Shown: in pieces, positions 1-11,700 of the stretch
How positions within the stretch are numbered: the stretch's first letter is position 1
Layout: each line of letters opens with the position of its first letter
NCBI GenBank assembly: GCA_965153455.1
Contig: OZ234497.1
Span: 16,609,872-16,673,871 of the forward strand
Origin: Sphagnum compactum
Lineage: Eukaryota > Bryophyta > Sphagnopsida > Sphagnales
Direction of reading: 5' to 3'
Length of the DNA stretch: 64,000 nucleotides
Notes under the pieces: generated by a model
What the model was told of the DNA's origin: nothing
Database searches by the model: none
What the model saw: only the letters and a program-made list of their open reading frames with translations
Translations under genes and position numbers: made by a program

Positions 1-177
1 CTGGATGATGAGTTGATTCAGCCAAGACCACGGGTACTGGAGTATTGGGAAAGGATGAAGGAAAGACCGAGCTACAGGAAAGTAATAGGACGATACTCTT
101 CACGGCTCAAGATGATGAAGCTTATTGTGCCATCCATTTGCAATGTTGGCATAAGAAGCCTATTCAAGAAATACTGA
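1..177 (+). CDS. TCHQD: TCHQD-type glutathione S-transferase, C-terminal exon (partial)
   Basis: The frame is open from base 1 to a TGA at 175-177 (58 codons), so the gene starts left of the window and only its last exon is here. The peptide has the order 'RPRVLEYWERMKERPSY', then 'KVIGRYSS', a basic stretch, and 'IRSLFKKY' at the very end. This matches, from memory of the family, the C-terminal helix and basic tail of plant TCHQD (tetrachloro-hydroquinone dehalogenase-like) GSTs: R-P-x-x-x-E-Y-W, R-P-S-Y-x-K-V-I-G-R-Y and a terminal V-R-S-L-x-x-x-Y/F. The glutathione-binding N-terminal domain is not visible. Such proteins are usually cytosolic or membrane-associated, and their substrate is poorly known. 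No lesion is seen in the visible part. An alternative is another GST class, but the basic tail argues for TCHQD. Confidence 0.78.
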   Translation: MDDELIQPRPRVLEYWERMKERPSYRKVIGRYSSRLKMMKLIVPSICNVGIRSLFKKY

Positions 178-1654
178 GGAAATCACCTCAAGTAAGCCTC
201 TGTTTCTTGCATTTGTTCTTCCATTTGCTGGTAGTGCCAACAGAGGAAGCATTTAATTGTCTGTTCCATTACTGTTGGATCTAACTTGGGAACCCAAGTT
301 CCAGCTGATTTTTTCTGAATGTGAAACTCGCAGCATTTTGCTGAGGGGTCACATGTCAGGAAAACTAGTGATAAGTTGATTTTCCTGTTTTTAGTTGACT
401 CTAATTTTGATTCAAGGTGACAGGATCTGAACCTATGACCCTCTGTGCCCCAAACAGAGGTTGCATGACAGTTTTAGTGGATCCAGCACCACAGAAGACA
501 GATGCAAATCAAGAGGCAAATCAAATCCTATTGGTCTTCTCACTCGATTGAGGTCATCCCTGTTATACAGTTATCTCACAGAGAGAGGGCACTGTTCCAT
601 TGCACAATGCCCAGGTCTATGATCCTAATGGTGGGTCCTTCCAAGGTCTCCTTTCCTGCTTTATCTTGGATTTTATCCTTGAAAAATTGCGGCTGACATT
701 TTACGCTGAAATATGAGCTGTTGGTGACAAAGAGAATGGAGAACCAAACTTGTGTGACATTGTATTCAGTGAGCATGGAAAAGCTTTAGTACAGTTGGTG
801 AGGGGTGGCAGCCCTGGTGCTCCATACCTAATCAAGTAAGTAATTTACACTCCTGATTGAGCATCAAGGGAGTTATATTAGTCTGTAAGAAGTGTACACC
901 ATATTAGCACACACAGCAGCTGCAGAGCAAAGTTTGAACAGGGATTCTCATGCAAGTGAGCAATCTTGTCCATCTGGTAGAAGGGACAGAGCTTTCACAA
1001 AGTAAATCAATTGAATAAACAGGTTATTGATCCTATCTGACCAGTCCATGTTTCATTGAATGTAGAGAGTTACCTTTGACTGGATAACTGTATTATCAGT
1101 AAAAGGGGCCTGCAGTCTCTATGGGTTCCACTGTATGACAGCAATCCCTTGAACCTGTTATTTATGCTGAGAATGTAGTAGGACGCTGAAACTAATTCAT
1201 GGCGGAACATTGCCTTGTTGGAATGTGGGAAAATAGTACAAATTGGAGTTTGATTTGCAAAGTAGGAGACTGGGATACTATCACTGGATACTAATCCAGT
1301 TTATTACATAGATGCATACAAGTGTGAGACTGCAAGAATGTCTTTCTGTTGTTTCACCTGGAGGGACATGTAAAGTGTTCTCAGCCATATCAAGGTTCAC
1401 TTTGCTGTCTGGTCAAACCCCATCCATTCTTGATAATATCTTCATACATCCAGGAACTTTCCATACTTAATGTTTTTGGATTCCCCAGCAGATGTTGGTA
1501 CTTGTTACAGTCAGGGAGGTTTGACACAAGTGGTGGGCAAGAATTGAGGGGTGATCTGGGTATGAACACAAGATTGATATGTATCTTCAACTGACCTGAC
1601 TGCTGGTTAGGATTTGACTCTATACCTACTTGGATATTTCTAGTCCAATGCAAG
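178..1654. other. No gene seen; probable 3' flank of the GST
   Basis: Short ORFs occur on both strands but lack recognisable motifs and overlap each other. The first few hundred bases probably include the 3' UTR of the GST. Confidence 0.5.
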
Positions 1655-1658
1655 TGCT

Positions 1659-1895
1659 GTCCAAGTTCTTACCTTACATGGATGGTAGGTCTTGGCTGTG
1701 ACCGGTAGGATACTGCATAGAACTGGGTAATGCATGTCCTGTCCAATTTGTTACCTTCCGCATGGGTGGTAGGTCTTGGATGTGGGGAGGAGTAGGATAT
1801 TCCATTAAACTGGTGTGTGCCCTGTTGTCCTGTTACCTTACATGAGTGGTCTTGAATGTGGAAGGTAAGTATACTTCATTGAACCAGGTACTGTG
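1659..1895. repeat. Tandem repeat, about 3 diverged copies of a 75-85 bp unit
   Basis: Three successive blocks share 'GTTACCTT', a 'GGTGGTAGGTCTTGG'-like segment, a 'GGTA/GTAGGATA' segment and 'ATT(G/A)AAC(C/T)'. They begin near 1659, 1735 and 1819. The copies have diverged by substitutions and small indels, so the array is old. Confidence 0.6.
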
Positions 1896-2592
1896 ATTAC
1901 CACCATGTGTACTCATTATGCAGTTGTCGCCTTTGAATGAGCCTAGCAGGTCTATAGGGCTTCTTTTGATTTCACCATTATCCCTTTCATTTGTAACCTG
2001 CAACAGAGAAGTTATATAGCTGTGTTTCAAATAAGCTTTGTGGCTTTGTAGGACTTACTTTATTTCACCATCTTTTTGTTGAAGAAGCACTAGACAGACA
2101 TGCTATGTACCTCACCAGAACTTCCTACAGTGCAAATGTGTTCAGAGCATCATGGAATCTGGATCTGGTATCTAACTGTTCAATGTTGGTCACTGTGATT
2201 GTGAAACCCTTACCTTAAGGCAGAATCTTGGAGACTTGTACAGAATTCATGGGGGAATTTGTGGAGGACGCAAGGATTTTGAGGTTGCAAAGGTCAAGGC
2301 CACTTTTGAGACTTGTTGGTGACTGAGTTGAAGTCTGCCAGGTATGTTGTCCTTTTTCGATGGTCCTTTTATACTCCTTAAGAGTCCCCCACTGGGACTG
2401 GCAAAAAGTATCCAAAAGTGTTTTGTGGATTTTATTTCAAGCAATGCCAAGCTTCTATTACAATGTGTGTGAAATTTGAACATGTCAATATCTGGGCCCA
2501 CAGGCATGAAAAGACACCTGAACTGTGAAAGCACTAGAGGAATTTCTCAAGTGTATTTAAAGATACCTTATATCCCTCATAGAAAAGAGGAG

Positions 2593-2624
2593 GGATCTTA
2601 CACCTATAAGCAGGTGTAAGATCC
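2593..2624. repeat. Short perfect inverted repeat (13-bp arms)
   Basis: Arms 2593-2605 and 2612-2624 are perfect reverse complements (GGATCTTACACCT) around a 6-base loop. A third, direct copy of the right arm with one change follows near 2643-2654, so the motif AGGTGTAAGA(A)TC occurs three times in about 65 bases. Confidence 0.75.
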
Positions 2625-3502
2625 TGTCCACTCTTACGGAGCAGGTGTAAGAATCTCCCCCTCCTGTGCTTTGTGCTCCACTTATGTTTAGGTTCACACT
2701 AAACTTTCAGCTTGTGCCGGAACATGGGTAAAGCCCATGGGTGGGACATTACCAAAATGTGTGGTTGGACCCGGCTCCTGGCTCGTGAAGTTTGGAACTG
2801 CCCCAGCTTGTGACTATGCAATAGTCACCCAACAATGGTCGATATTTGACACCATCCCCATCCTTTTGGTTGTAATGAGCTGCAATATGATTGGTTGCAA
2901 TATGGGTTCATGTCGTGCTACAACTAGTGTGGCTTGTGCCATTGGCCCAAGTTTGAACATGAATATGAAACCACTCCAAGTGTGAACACGACCCTAATGA
3001 TAGAGCTCAATTGTGAAAAAAATTCAGATTCTTTGCAAGAGAATACATCCTCCCTATCACCCTCTATGATCTTATTCTCCAAATTATTGAACTCCAAAAA
3101 ATGAGTTGGTCTACCATCTTCATGGTAAAAGCCACAAGGAGTGGGAAGGGAGAAATAGAAAGTAAACTCATGGAGTGTTGAAAATTGACAGTGAATTGAT
3201 GAAAGAATAGAAATGATGAAGAACTGGTTTTTACAGTGAGCTTCACTCTACCTTAGTATCACAAAGATGTTGCTACAAACCTTGTATTTCACCCTCGATT
3301 TCTGTCTTAATCTAAATAAAAAGTGAACACCTCCATGTAGATGTTACTTATTTCCAGAAATGCATGCACATGCACAAGGTCATCATCTCATGTATGGACA
3401 TGCCAAAGGCCATTGATTTACTTAACATATTTCATAGTCCCAAAAGTTTGTGCATGTAATACAAATATCTCAAATAACTATAACTTGATAAAAAGAACTT
3501 AA

Positions 3503-3826
3503 GGCCCACTTTAGATAAGGGTCCAGGGTCCAATATCCTAGGAACCAATTTGAACTCATTTGAAGCAAATTAAATCCTTGAGTTGGACTCTAACTTGGTC
3601 CCTAGCCTGATTCTTGGTTCTCCAAATCAGGAGCTCTCCTTTTAGCATTGTTTTTTGGTCCAAACCAATTGATTTTCCCTCCAAAACAGGTGCCATGTAG
3701 GTTTAGCCTTAATTTGTCACTTTTTGGTCTTGAACCCTCATCTAAAGGCCTTGGGACCAATTTAAAGGTCTCAACCAATAAGATTGCTTGAATTCATTGG
3801 TCCATGGACCTTGTCTAAAGTCACCC
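3503..3826. mobile_element. PIF/Harbinger-type (Tourist-like) MITE with TAA target duplication
   Basis: The ends are imperfect terminal inverted repeats of about 30 bp. The left end begins GGCCCACTTTAGATAAGG; the reverse complement of the right end begins GGGTGACTTTAGACAAGG. TAA flanks both ends (3500-3502 and 3827-3829), which fits the 3-bp TTA/TAA duplication of PIF/Harbinger elements. The element is 324 bp with no coding capacity, so it is non-autonomous. It would have been moved by a Harbinger transposase elsewhere in the genome. Confidence 0.8.
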
Positions 3827-3829
3827 TAA

Positions 3830-4673
3830 GTAACTTGGTAGGAAGGTGATATCTACCATGGGGGAGGGAGTGCCAAGTGAAAAAAAAAAAAACACAAACT
3901 GCAGTTTCATAACCCTATACCTACACCTATGGCCTGGCTTTGAGCAAAAACACCCTAATACCCACCTAACCAGGTATTCTGTTGGATCCAGCTAACCCTG
4001 GGGTTTCATAGGTCGGTCGGACCCAAGGCTGGATTCTTACACACCTAGACCCACTGGGGCTGGTCTTCCCCCGCCAAGACCTACCAAGTTCGTCCAGACC
4101 TACAGACCTGGGCTGAAAACCCGACCCTGACCAACATTGCTTTCTTCAATTTCACTGCCCTTAATCTATTAATATTATACTACTAGCAGGCCTTAATACA
4201 ATCGAAGGACACAAATGGACAAAAACTTCATGGAGCACAACATACAACACTCGCAGGTAGCTTGCTGCCGCTTGTAAAGAAAATGATACCATGTTGGCAA
4301 ACCTAGCAAAGCCATACTGCAATAGATCACTATAACAAAGAGGATATGAGTCGGAAAATAAAAGGACACGTCCTATCAAAATCCTGCCAAGTTAGAGTTT
4401 TGGATCTGAGAGTGCAACTGTATCTGGATTCTGAAACCAAAGGGTCAAATTTTCAGTTAATATTTAGAAAAGCAAGTAGTACTAATTCTAGTTTTTGGCC
4501 TGCCAACTCCGTGTTTTACTGATCAAAGTTCACGTCATTTATACCTATGGCGGACAAGCGGCCAGGCCAGAAGACCTAGAAGGTGAATATCAATCTTGTG
4601 AAAGGCGCTTTCTCCTGAGGCAACCATTAATTTTGAAATAATTAATTTCAAATCAAGTACAATTCCAAAGCCT
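3830..4673. other. No gene seen
   Basis: Non-coding, with C/T-rich stretches (about 3960-4130). A 72-codon ORF on the minus strand (4161-4379) shows no family motif and no coding signature. Confidence 0.5.
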
Positions 4674-4745
4674 GGTCCCGTAGTCTAGTGGTCAGGACAT
4701 TGGACTCTGAATCCAGTAACGCGAGTTCAAATCTCGCCGGGACCT
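4674..4745 (+). tRNA. tRNA-Gln (CTG anticodon)
   Basis: A full 72-base cloverleaf can be drawn. The acceptor stem GGTCCCG pairs perfectly with CGGGACC. The D arm is GTCT/GGAC. The anticodon stem TTGGA/TCCAG (one wobble pair) encloses loop CTCTGAA, so the anticodon is CTG. The T arm GCGAG/CTCGC encloses TTCAAAT. A box (TAGTCTAGTGG) and B box (AGTTCAAATC) are present. There is no intron and no encoded CCA, as expected for a eukaryotic nuclear tRNA gene. It reads Gln codon CAG. Confidence 0.95.
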
Positions 4746-4757
4746 TCAAGACGTTCC

Positions 4758-4762
4758 TTTTT
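4758..4762 (+). terminator. Pol III terminator of the tRNA-Gln gene
   Basis: A run of five T residues lies 12 bases after the tRNA discriminator base, the usual Pol III stop. Confidence 0.8.
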
Positions 4763-5100
4763 CGACTGGACACGTTTTGTTTCCTCCATGACGTTCGTAT
4801 ATACGAAAGTTTACTGTCTGAATACTTCGTGCAGTTTCTTCAACTCAATGAAGAATACGGTTTAAATTCCTAGTAAGAAATTTTTAGTAGTATGTGTCAG
4901 AGATTAAAGTATAATTCCTATTACATAATTTTCTTAAATATAAATAAAACACAGAATCTTCAAAATGAACGACTAGAAACATTATAGTTCTTGGTTCTAC
5001 ACGAGACTGTAAATTCTTTGCAAAAGTAATGACACATATATTACCGTATGCGAACCCTAGTTTCGACCGAAATTTTTGTTTTTTTTTGTCACGGGCAGTT

Positions 5101-5144
5101 CGGCACCCTCAGCCGAAAATTTCAAATCTCGGCTGAAGGGCACC
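5101..5144. repeat. GC-rich imperfect hairpin
   Basis: Arms 5101-5116 (CGGCACCCTCAGCCGA) and 5129-5144 pair with one mismatch around a 12-base AT-rich loop. Function unknown. It stands out from its AT-rich surroundings. Confidence 0.6.
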
Positions 5145-5315
5145 AGTAAATTTTAAGGTCTGGGGCGCAGGTACCTGCAGGCTGCCATGCTGCACAGACT
5201 GTTTGTCGCGGCAGCTGCAGAGCTTCGCTTCTCTTCACGTACGCCTGCAGTCAATGTTGTCATGGTCCTGACGTAGAGGGGGAGGCAGGGGGGAGACGAG
5301 ACAGAGGAAAAGGCA

Positions 5316-5482
5316 GAAAGAGAAAGAACAGAGAGAAAGAAAGAAAGGGATAGAAAGAAAGGCAAAGAGAGAGAAAGAAAGAGAAAGAAAGGCAGACAGA
5401 AAGAAAGAAAGAGGGAGGGAGAAAGGCAGAGAGAAAGAAAGAAAGAGGGAAAGAGAAAGGCAGAGAGAAAGAAAAAGGGAGA
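5316..5482. repeat. GAAA/GAGA-rich microsatellite
   Basis: Purine-only tract of GAAA, GAGA and GGCAGA units. The minus-strand reading frames here (rich in Leu, Ser and Phe) are artefacts of the repeat. Confidence 0.9.
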
Positions 5483-5489
5483 TTAATTT

Positions 5490-7008
5490 TATTTTCAAAT
5501 TAAAAAATGTTGAGAAAAATTTATTAAGCATTGTCAGTTTCATATTTTTAAAGAGAAACATACGAATTGTAAAAAAATTAGATTTTCAGATTTTTTTGCA
5601 TGACTTTTTTTGAGGTTTTAAAGACATTGTGGAAAAAGCTTCTGAAATTTTGGACATACTCCAAATTTTTTTTGCTTCTTTACAAAACTGCCTTCCAAGT
5701 AGAGTAAAGTTAATTACCAAATGCATTTTTGATTGTAATGTACATGTCCATGAATATTAAAAATCTACCTATGAATGTTTTAAAAGGCTAAACTTATAGT
5801 AGAGTGATTGAGCATAAGCTTTCAGATTTTTTTCCTCATAATGTAACCGTGTGGTCAAGTAATCGAGATAGTTCTAACACATTACTTCTATCCTTATGGT
5901 TATAACTAATATGCTCAGCCTTTTATTATATTCTTGCAATCTATCCAGAAGCTGGTAAATAAATTTTGTATAATTGTTAATTACTCCTAGATTTCTAATG
6001 GTTGCAAATTCCAGTCAACTTGGAACCATGTTGAAGATCAAATTCTTTTGTTGGATATGTTGCAACGATGATCAAAGTGGTATCATTTGTAAAAAAAGCT
6101 AGCAACGAGCTCCTTCATCTAAGATCAAGAGGGGAGCATCACAATCCCATTAGGGAAAGCCATGAGAGGTTAGTCATTGCAAGTTCTTTGTGTTCCTCCT
6201 GGATCTGATGGACTTGCGAATGGGCTGCATAATTCAGACATACAGATCCTATGCAGCAGGCACTGGCCACTCACCACCTTCTAAGTCTAGAAAAGTCAGT
6301 TGAGGTACTGAGAGTGGTCTTAGTTGGAGTCTTCAAGGAATGCAGACTGGTTTTGTACATGTATTGCACTTTCTCCCTAGTTCAACAACACCAGAATAGA
6401 TACACAAAATTGTTGTTGAAGCTTTTTTACTCCTGAAGAAATGGATAGAAGTTGAAAATGCCATTGGAAGACTATTTGAAAAAGCTGAAAACCATGTTAA
6501 TCATGATTTAGCCACTCACTGCTGCATTTTCTTTTGCAGCTGTATAAAACTGGAAGATGGAGTGAAGTGAGATTAAATAGCTCTTCAAGAGACTGATCAG
6601 CTGGAGTTGAGGGCATTTTATATTATTGCCAAATCCTCAATTGGATGGGCTTTTCTAATTGTAAGTTTGATACCTTTTCTCAAACATACAACAACAGCAC
6701 CAACTTTGCAGGTGTCAAAACATTGGAAATAGCTCTCCCAAAATGACTTGCACGTTTTGTTGAATCAGATTAAAAAACTTTGCCAAGAAATTGGACAGGT
6801 CGAAATTCGTATTCATCAGCTGATAATATGATAGGTCAAATATTGCAACACATTTGTACCATCATCAGGTGCAAAAATTGACGATCTTTGCCAGTTCAGG
6901 CCCAGAAGTATCAGAAGAGGAGTTGTCTTTAACTTTGCAAAATATTTCTTAGATTTAGTTTACAAGAAAAGAAATGGAGAGTTTTTTTTCTGGTTTTCAG
7001 GTGTAGGG
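5490..7008. other. No gene seen; downstream flank of the EDR2-like locus
   Basis: AT-rich with poly-T runs. I see no exon-like segments on either strand. The part next to 7009 may include the former 3' UTR of the EDR2-like gene. Confidence 0.5.
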
Positions 7009-7047
7009 CTAGTAATCATCTATTCTCTTCATCCTATTTCTACAGAG

Positions 7048-7103
7048 AAGTTCCTGAAGCTTATCTGTAAAGATAAGCTTATACAGATAAGCTTCAGGAA
7101 CTT
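7048..7103. repeat. Perfect 22-bp inverted repeat in the last intron of the EDR2-like locus
   Basis: Arms 7048-7069 and 7082-7103 are exact reverse complements with a 12-base spacer that itself resembles the arms. The left arm runs into the last exon. It looks like a templated snap-back duplication. Confidence 0.85.
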
Positions 7104-8696
7104 ACGAGGATGGAAAAAAAAGGATTACCTCAATCAAAATGGCAAGATCCACAACAACACTGGTGATATACAGAACCAGACCCACCACACTTCATGCCAC
7201 AGCTGATGAAGCCACATCAATCTATCAAACAACCAGCCCCCACCCTTATAACTTCTCAGCACCATTGAAGAAGATTCTATGTAACATAATACCTTGTCAT
7301 CACATAGATCTCATGTTAACCAAGTCCAAAAGACCTAAGAGAACAAATATATGGTCCTTATCCTAGTACTTGTGTATTCTTGGTTGTCTAAGCCATTTTG
7401 TGGCAGTGCACACCTCAAGGAAGTTGTCTTCTTGCAGATAATGACAAATCACAGCTTTGCCCAATAGTCAAGCTTTGGTGCCCACTGCCTGCTTAACCAT
7501 TCAGTACCCAGCCACAGAAAAAAACTTTTGAGTTCTGTACTTGCTTTTTCTCCTGCTCTGTGGCAGAAACTGAGTGAAAGGGTTTTAAGACAGGGTATAT
7601 CCTACCTCCACAATGCTTGGTATGTGTTTAAAATGAGAATTCCAGAAGGCATCATCTCCATTGGCAAACTTATGCAGTAATGAACCTAGTCAGCACTGCT
7701 GGTACCTGACATGCAAGGTTACCTGGTACCTGACATGCTGGTACACTATCTTAACACATGATCAGTGATCCCTGACCTTGGAATCCATGGTTAGTCACTG
7801 CACACATCTTGAAAGACCAATAGGGATGTTCCTGATGGTAAAACCCAACAGGTGTTGGAATTTGAATGATGCACTTATGGGTTGTCACTTGACTTTGGAC
7901 AGAATTGACTTTAACTGTAGATTTATAATCAGAATAAAAGGTGCCTTTCTCCCTGGTTCTGACTGTTACAACCAAAATCAAATACCAGACCTGACTGCAT
8001 GATTTGAAATGATATTTAAAAGCACATGTCAATTACTGCCCAACTCAATTGACACAATGAGGATCTTGAGACACAGCACCCAGTAGGTTTCTCAACAATG
8101 TGACACCACAAAGTTTCATATCTGAAAAAATTTGCAGCGACATAGGTGCAAGGTTACCTGCACGCAGCAACCAGGCTGCCTAGCAACATGGTCAATTTTC
8201 TGGTCAGACTTGAACAAATCCAATGCAAGAAATTTTAAGAGAGGCTTGCCTCCTGATATTCAATGGGTCATGACACAACACACAACCACCCACCAGCATC
8301 ACTCATTCATCATGTTCAAAAGATTGAAACAAACTGGCTCAGCAAAAGTCGTAATTGGACAAATTCCTAGTGATGCATAGGTTAACTGAAGCATTTGATT
8401 GTTATCCCTGACAAAAGCTGTGTTGCACCAGTGGTCATTGAACCAGAAGTAGTGACACAAACCAACAGGCGATCAGGAGCATGAAGATACCTTCAGATTT
8501 GGTCATATGTATGGCTGCGAACCATGAAGCCTTTGCCACAAGGGGCTGACCGACCATTCGACTCTTTGACATGTATCATCTGGTGCAATGATCTGTTGAA
8601 CAAATTGAGGTTCATCTCCACTCCTAGCACCCCCAAGTTGAGCTCCTGGCCTCTCCTGCTTGCTGCATGATGTTGCTTCTCATTTCTCAGTACTGC

Positions 8697-8718
8697 AAGA
8701 GGAAATATATTTCCTCTT
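8697..8718. repeat. 22-bp perfect palindrome in an EDR2-like intron
   Basis: AAGAGGAAATA followed at once by its reverse complement, with no spacer. Confidence 0.8.
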
Positions 8719-11700
8719 AACTATGTTCAAGTATTTTGCTTGCTAATACTGATCTTTTGACACAATGGAAACATCATAAAGGATGACAACAAAATTCCTG
8801 TGAGGCCAAAACACTGAAATCAATTCAGCATTGAGGAGAATTTTCTTTACTAAAATGAGCTGTTGCAGTCTGAGAGAATAACAGGCATGAAGAGCTGAGC
8901 AAGATGAGTAAAGAGTGTGTACCAGGATGTTTGTTGCAGAAAGGCGCGACATAACACTCCATGAACCTGTTCTGAATTTCTGGCTTGCTGTCTGCACCAT
9001 TCATGCCCAAAACAACATTGGTAGCCTCAGAATCTTTCTGAAATTCAAGTAGCTGAAAGGAAACCCAGTCAGAAAACCTCAGAATGCTATAAAAGGAAAG
9101 CTGCACTGCTGTTGTGAAGCAAACAACCATGCATTTCCCCTTACTGTAATATTGAAGGCAATGTTTGCTTATTAACCATAATGGCACTTCTAGATGCAAA
9201 GTGTGGATAAGCCTTATAGTCAAAAGAGCTGTCAATAAGCAGTGATGCCATCACCTCTGTGTACATCTTGATTTCATTTCCCTCTCCGCACTATACATCT
9301 CCTTCTTAAAGTTAAATCTGCAAAGAGCTAACCATGCTGATTTCAAAGCCACAACAGGCCATAGGGCCAATAAAGGGGTATTGGCTTTCAACCATACAGT
9401 TAGATCTAGTATGTGAAGTATCAAGCTTTTGAGAAAAATATGTCAAACAAATGTACTTTTCATTTTCACTTTTTCAAGGTACCTTATCATTCCTGGTTTA
9501 ACCAATTTGCATCAGCTCCAGTGAGAACTATCACTTTGTAAAGCCATTGCTACAGTGCCTTAGTGTACAGAAAATAGAGTCAAAATGGATGGTGCAGGAG
9601 TGAATTGAAAAAATAATTTGGAACATGACAGAAGGCAGATGGAGGTAACAAACCATATTAGGGTGCTTAGGAACCAACTCCTGGTCTTCACTCTCATCCT
9701 CCTCTTCTGCCATGATTGCATCATAAAACTCTTCATGGTATTCCAAGACTTGGGTGTCAGGAGGCGAGTGGATTAGAACTGTTGTTTCTCCTGGCAGCTC
9801 AGCCTTTTCGAGGACCTTCTTCATGTCCTTGAAACTTTGTTTCTTTGTATGCCTTCCAAGTGAGACAAGCTGCGGGTTTGCTGTGAAGACCTGTCTAAGA
9901 CCTAATAGAGCAGGGCCAACTTAAAAAATCAGTTTCTCTTGAAGGTTTTCAGGGATATCTACTCACTCCACCACACAGCAGAGATTAAGATGCCAGTGGG
10001 CAGTTGAGTTGCCAAATTGGGAAATCTGCTACTGGAAAGAGTTGCTACACTGCAGTACGTAACACAAAATAGTTTCAAGATGAACTGAGGGGGCATGGCT
10101 GAGGGAGATGTATAGCAGGCCAACCTGCAATGCGACAAAGTAAACTATAAGGAATGGTCTTATGGAATTTGGAGTAGTGGCACTTCTTCCAGCAGCCCCA
10201 TCCTGTTGAGTTCACCTTGACTATCTGTGAAACTAGTGAGCATGGGGTACCAACCCCAGGCTTGGAGGGTAGCGGTGCAATCTCCCAGATGCTGGCTGCA
10301 AACCACAAAGTGAGCTTGTTAGGATGATGAAAAGTACTGTTCCAAGTCCTATCTGATGTCAAGCACAATAGCAGGTTGAGGGCTTCATTGAGGTGATATC
10401 CATCTATCAAGAGTCTGCAAATGATGTAAACTTACGACTAAGGTCAATACGCTGAAATCCAGATTTGGTGGGTTGTTTCTTGTGGGTGGTAGGGATCTGT
10501 CTGATTGCTACATCCAGCATGAAACCAACCCATAATCAGTGCTTCCTCTTTCAAGTGCTCTTCAATCTGGCATCTGAGTAGATCATTGCTTCCTCACAGT
10601 ACTGTTCATCACAAAACTGCATACTGATGGGTACCATACTCATCAGGTTCTCATGGCCAACACTTCTGGTTAAGTCTCTTGTGAGTCAGGAAACTTTGTT
10701 CAGGAATAATACTTGCACTTATCCCTGAAGTGACAAATGCAAATACATACTAGGTGAGCACTTCCTACTGATATTTGATTACTGTGGTAACTATAACAGT
10801 TACCCTGAATTTGCTTCATATGACCAAATGCAAACCATATACCCATGGTTCAGGTTTTCATACCAACGTACTTCTCGGAAAGCCTCTCTTGAGACAGATA
10901 ACCTAGAGTTTTGATACAACTCCCTTGTGTGACAAGTTCAAGCACACACTTTATGATAATACTAGTACTTTCAACCATAGTCCATGCAAACCAAACGGAG
11001 GAGTACAATCTCACAATAAGAGCCATCCTGGTCATGGTGCCAGCTCCGTGAAAATACGAAGTCTTTTTTGGAATGAAATCTGAAACACACCAAGGAAAAT
11101 GTCTATGTCAGCTTTAATGAATAGTCAGAGCAATGTGACCAATTGAAAAACACCTCTTGGTATACTTGGGACTGCTACCTGATCCAGTTGCTGTGGTATG
11201 TTGAGTGCTAGGATATTCAGAAAAGCAACATTATAACCAGAGCTAGTTATTGCAAACAGAAACATACTTGGTGATAGAACTCAAGATCTGGGAAAAGAGG
11301 AAAAAAGGAGGAAGAGTACTTCCTACCTTTTACAGTATTTGGGGTCAAAGGAGCCATACACAATGTCAGTATGACCATCAATCTCCTCCACAAGTTCCAA
11401 GTCACCAGTTAAAACATCCCATCTGGAGAGACAAACATGCACCATCAAATCTTGCTGTATGATTCTGAACTCTGGAAGGAGTCTATGTGGCAGCAAAAAT
11501 GGGTGGAGATCAAAATTGGTAATAGTGCAACATCATGGAATTGAGAGTTTGAAGTCTGGATGACAATTACTGGTATCTGAGTGACTTGTCCAAGCTCATA
11601 ATCAAGTCAAATATTGTTTCTGGAGATGACTCTATCACTCCAACTGCCTTCATTATGGTCCCTTTCTCTGCCTGAAATCCACAGAAACGGAAAGCTTAAC

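Noticed and set aside
2687-2996. Possible further MITE with GTTCACACT ends
   Set aside because: Only about 9 bp of the ends pair and no target duplication was found.
5153-5561. Two overlapping minus-strand ORFs of 70 and 108 codons
   Set aside because: They are Leu/Ser/Phe repeats produced by the GAAA-rich microsatellite and have no start context or domain.
7129-7509. TGA recoding (selenocysteine or reassigned codon) in the DUF1336 exons
   Set aside because: The TGA codons replace three different conserved residues (Trp, Cys, Arg) and come with a frameshift and a lost splice acceptor. TGA is also used as the normal stop in the GST at the left edge. Gene decay explains all of this.
10903-10919. 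In-frame TAG as an additional lesion in EDR2-like exon 12
   Set aside because: It is in frame only with one choice of acceptor. Starting the exon at 10902 gives a phase-consistent, stop-free reading, so I did not count it.
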